Assembly: GCF_021155775.2 (NCBI RefSeq)
Contig: NC_060235.2
Coordinates: 1,353,501-1,417,500 of the forward strand
Source: Neodiprion pinetum
Taxonomy: Eukaryota; Arthropoda; Insecta; Hymenoptera; Diprionidae
Direction of reading: 5' to 3'
Length of the DNA: 64,000 nt
Positions 61,501 to 64,000 of this stretch are shown piece by piece. The position numbers and the translations under genes were made by a program. The notes beneath the pieces were generated by a model, which was not told the DNA's origin, did not search any database, and saw only the letters and a program-made list of their open reading frames with translations. Within the stretch, counting starts at the first letter, position 1. The number at the start of each line of letters is the position of its first letter.

Positions 61501-62616
61501 AAGTGTATTTTATCAATAATTTTCTGAGAACAAGAAGAAAAAAAAAAATGTACACGTATAATATAGAGACCGGTTTTCGAAAGGATATATTCGTGTAATA
61601 ATTACCGGCGCTACGTCCGCGAGTGATTTGCATATATTGCAAGAATTCAAAAAAGCTTCGAAAACACGGAATTCCAGTGGTTAGTAATCAAGGTACAAGA
61701 GGCGATATAAAAAATAGGTGGTAAAAAAACACGACGAATCGGTGAATGACTCTTCTTCACCTCGCATCATCAACGTCACCGTAATATCGCCGACGAACGG
61801 AAAGTAACATAATAAAAATGTCGGGCCGGCCGTCTCATTATACAAAGAGGCCGAAAAATTCCACGAACTATCAGCTTATTAGAGGTGCAGTACGAAAATC
61901 GTGGAAACGGTCAACGGTTTTACACGATCCGAGTGTTACGGCCATACGTCAACTTAAAACTTTGAAGCTTTTTTCCTAAAATAAAATTTTTGTATTTTGA
62001 GTCCGCCATATTGGATCCGATATTTTTAATTTTGAAATTTTGACGTCGGATTCGTTTTTAAGGACCCCAAAAAACAACATTACCGAGTTATACTTTTCTA
62101 ATCCCCATAACCTTCCCACAGTTACATTTATTCTGTAAAAACAGGCGTTTTCAACATTTTGTTTATTTATAGCGCTCACTGTATTCGCGGAATCATCGTA
62201 ATCCTTCTTGAAACATCAACATCTTCGAAATCTTCGAAGTCCAGTTATGCGCAAAATAAAAAAAAAAAAAAAAAACAGACAGCGATATATAAAAAATTGA
62301 ATATAAATCTTGAATAACCGATTCGAAAAAGGTGTCTGATATACGAGACTCTGTGCCGCAAAAGGTTAAAGGACTTACAATTAACAGACTGAGCCATTCG
62401 TGACAACGTCTAGGTACATACACAAAGCACATACGAGACATGCACGATATATGGAAATCGTAGTCGCGGCATTAAGTTCGCGTGGTCCAATTAAACGGGC
62501 GTCTTCCATTGCATTATACATATAGTTGTGACATTTTTTCATTCGCTTAATTGACTCGTTAATGAGACGCGGTTGGAAAATTAAAAGAGGCGTAAAAAAT
62601 TAGTTCGGAAAAACGA
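58582..62616. other. Intronic DNA without recognisable gene
   Basis: Contains a GC-rich patch at 59.04-59.36 kb with open frames on both strands (up to 170 codons on -) made of low-complexity Gly/Arg/Ser-rich peptide and no domain. The rest is AT-rich with T- and A-runs. Confidence 0.5.
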
Positions 62617-62779
62617 AAGAGAGAGAGAGAGAGAGACAGAGATAGAGAGAGAGAGAGAGAGAGAGTGGGAGGAGGTTAGAAAAATCTTCGCCGTCTTACA
62701 TACACCGTCCGCGGTTAACAACCACCCTGCATCTCTCCTCTTCCTCCTCCTCCTCCTCCGCCTCCTTCTTCTTCTTCTG
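62617..62779. repeat. (GA)n array and CTCCTC/TTC tract
   Basis: A GA array (62617-62666) is followed by unique sequence and then a CCT/TTC pyrimidine tract (62732-62779). This is the same GA-then-CTCCT arrangement as at 19380-19480. Confidence 0.9.
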
Positions 62780-63572
62780 CAAGGCATCCGATCCTCGGTG
62801 GTCAGTCTCGTATACATCACTGATCAATTACGAGGGCTGCCCTGATTTATCAACGTATTTCTAATCAACTAGCCGGCTATGCGAAGGGCACCGGAGGACC
62901 CCTGAATCGGTATTAGTTAACGTTGTCGGATAGCCGGGTGCACCGGCTGCCAGCTTCGTGCTCCTGGATCGATCCTCCGGGTCCAGCATGCTAAACAGTG
63001 TTCGGCTTCGTGGGTGGCGTCTGCATTTAAAGCTGGGCTCAACCGGACCTGACGATACGCGCTTATTGACGTATCGACGTTGATCAATCCGATCGGCATC
63101 GAGGCTTTGTCGAAATTTCAAACGCCGCGATCGAGTCGTTCGGTTCGGATCTTGTGATATTCAAAATACGAATCGACTCATTACGATGGGATCGTTACGG
63201 AGGGCAGAGGTGAGGAGAAATATCTCACGTACGAGTTTGTCGACTGAAAAAGTGTACGACAAAAAGCAGGAAATAGTCGTTCAACGAGTCATCGGAACGG
63301 CGCTTATAAGCGACAAGGCTTCGATCTGATCGGTGCTTAGCAATCAGGGTTCGATTGGATTCAATCTGATTGGCGCTTTGTCGAACTTTTGACTGCAGCA
63401 ACGCCGTCGTAATTGATTTCCCTGCACTTTACGGACACTTTTTGTACTCGGAGATAGTCCTTCTTGTCTCTGCCCTTCATGGAATTGGGACAAACTCGTC
63501 TCGAAATTAATCGCCAATCTGTGTGTGACCTCCGTCGTTTAACGTCTTACGATATTTTGTTTTCTCTTACAG

Positions 63573-63623
63573 ATTCCGAGATCAACGCAGCGTCGGATGA
63601 CACCTCCGTCGGTAACCCTTTCG
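63573..63623 (+). CDS. 51-nt internal coding microexon B, same gene as exon A
   Basis: The acceptor is GTTTTCTCTTACAG (AG at 63571-63572), with a good pyrimidine tract. The donor is TTCG|GTGAGTC (GT at 63624). The exon needs one base from the previous exon and leaves one. Joined to the G ending exon A it reads Asp-SEINAASDDTSVGNPF and starts the next Gly codon. It is open in that frame and 51 nt is a multiple of three, so it could be skipped without shifting the frame. The peptide is acidic and polar and ends in an Asn-Pro-Phe motif, known as the core ligand of EH domains in endocytic adaptors; function here is inference. The parent protein was not recognised. Microexon calls without transcript support can be wrong. 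Confidence 0.6.
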
Positions 63624-64000
63624 GTGAGTCTTCGAACCTCGACTTTAACTTATCCTTTAATGTACGTAACGGTGATTTGCTAATCGTTGAAATACTATTT
63701 CGTTCCTTTCTTTCTCGCAAACTAACTCCGTGCTGATGCCACTGTGCGCAGCTGAGGTAGATTCTAGGAACTGAAATCTCTGCTACTGAGTTACGAGCAG
63801 AAGCTGCAACAATTTTATGCCACGGAACGATCGTTTTACCGATATAATTTACCAAGGGTATAAACTGCCTTTCCGTGAAAATTACTCCCGATTGCACCAC
63901 GCTGGTCTTTCTAATTCCTTTTTCAACACGGTTTCGACGAAGGGCTCGCGACCCAACCCGATTCACCCGTACACTGATCAGTAGGGGTCTGATAAATATG
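63624..64000 (+). other. Start of the intron after exon B
   Basis: Begins GTGAGTC. No further exon is visible before the window ends. The overlapping minus-strand frame (63547-63966) is a shadow that covers exon B in antisense and has no recognisable domain. Confidence 0.5.

Larger units (their letters stand above)
5134..63572 (+). other. Putative 58.4-kb intron between exons A and B
   Basis: The intron begins GTGAGTG behind exon A and ends TTTTGTTTTCTCTTACAG in front of exon B, and the codon phases match across it. Its contents are almost entirely inverted-repeat transposons, microsatellites and plain AT-rich DNA; the elements are listed separately. No gene on either strand inside it could be supported. 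Small alternative exons may exist (see the candidates at 5577-5806 and 40218-40274). It cannot be excluded that other exons were missed, in which case this is several introns. Confidence 0.55.

Overview
The window looks like insect nuclear DNA. It is AT-rich, full of microsatellites and small inverted-repeat transposons, has GT-AG splice sites, and shows no operons, ribosome-binding sites or long bacterial-type genes. A short TTAGG array near 26.74 kb fits an arthropod with the insect-type telomere repeat. The base texture (TAGGTAC/GGTAGG words, TA arrays, many small palindromic elements) made me think of Hymenoptera, but that is a weak inference.

Only two stretches look like real protein-coding DNA. 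Both are short internal exons on the + strand, at the two ends of the window. Exon A (4998-5133) begins in phase 0 and ends one base into a codon. Exon B (63573-63623) begins by needing exactly one base and is a 51-nt microexon. The simplest reading is that both belong to one gene and that a 58.4-kb intron fills almost the whole window. The protein is not recognised. The visible parts are a Ser/Gly-rich linker, a basic/hydrophobic stretch and an acidic stretch ending in Asn-Pro-Phe, all typical of a disordered region of a signalling or trafficking protein.

What fills the intron is mostly transposon debris. At least nine families of non-autonomous inverted-repeat elements (MITE or fold-back type) can be picked out by eye, and five have two or more copies in the window: a GTACAGCTTGGAC family (about 9.0, 11.6, 21.0 and 46.7 kb), a GGTGGTTCATTTTT family (42.2 and 47.8 kb), a GGCGGGGTT family (32.7 and 35.3 kb), a GTAACGTTA family (4.7 and 37.8 kb) and a GGGGTTAT family (4.4 kb +, 23.9 kb -). 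Single-copy elements include a nearly completely palindromic 778-bp element at 56.1 kb, a 633-bp element with long inverted repeats at 30.4 kb, a Tc1/mariner-like element at 29.6 kb and a small one at 37.5 kb. A short hAT relic at 58.0-58.6 kb still carries a piece of ZMYM1/DUF4371-type transposase.

Other structure includes a 166-bp tandem duplication (43.36-43.69 kb), a 66-nt near-perfect hairpin that could be read as a miRNA-type precursor (23.11 kb), a 26-nt perfect inverted repeat (13.75/13.88 kb), and simple repeats of TA, GA, TTC, poly-T and a G-tract joined to a T-tract. No tRNA, rRNA, CRISPR array or complete gene was found. Nothing here looks like a new enzymatic system. The most notable things are the giant intron with its microexon, the crowding of fold-back elements, and transposon insertion right up to a splice acceptor.
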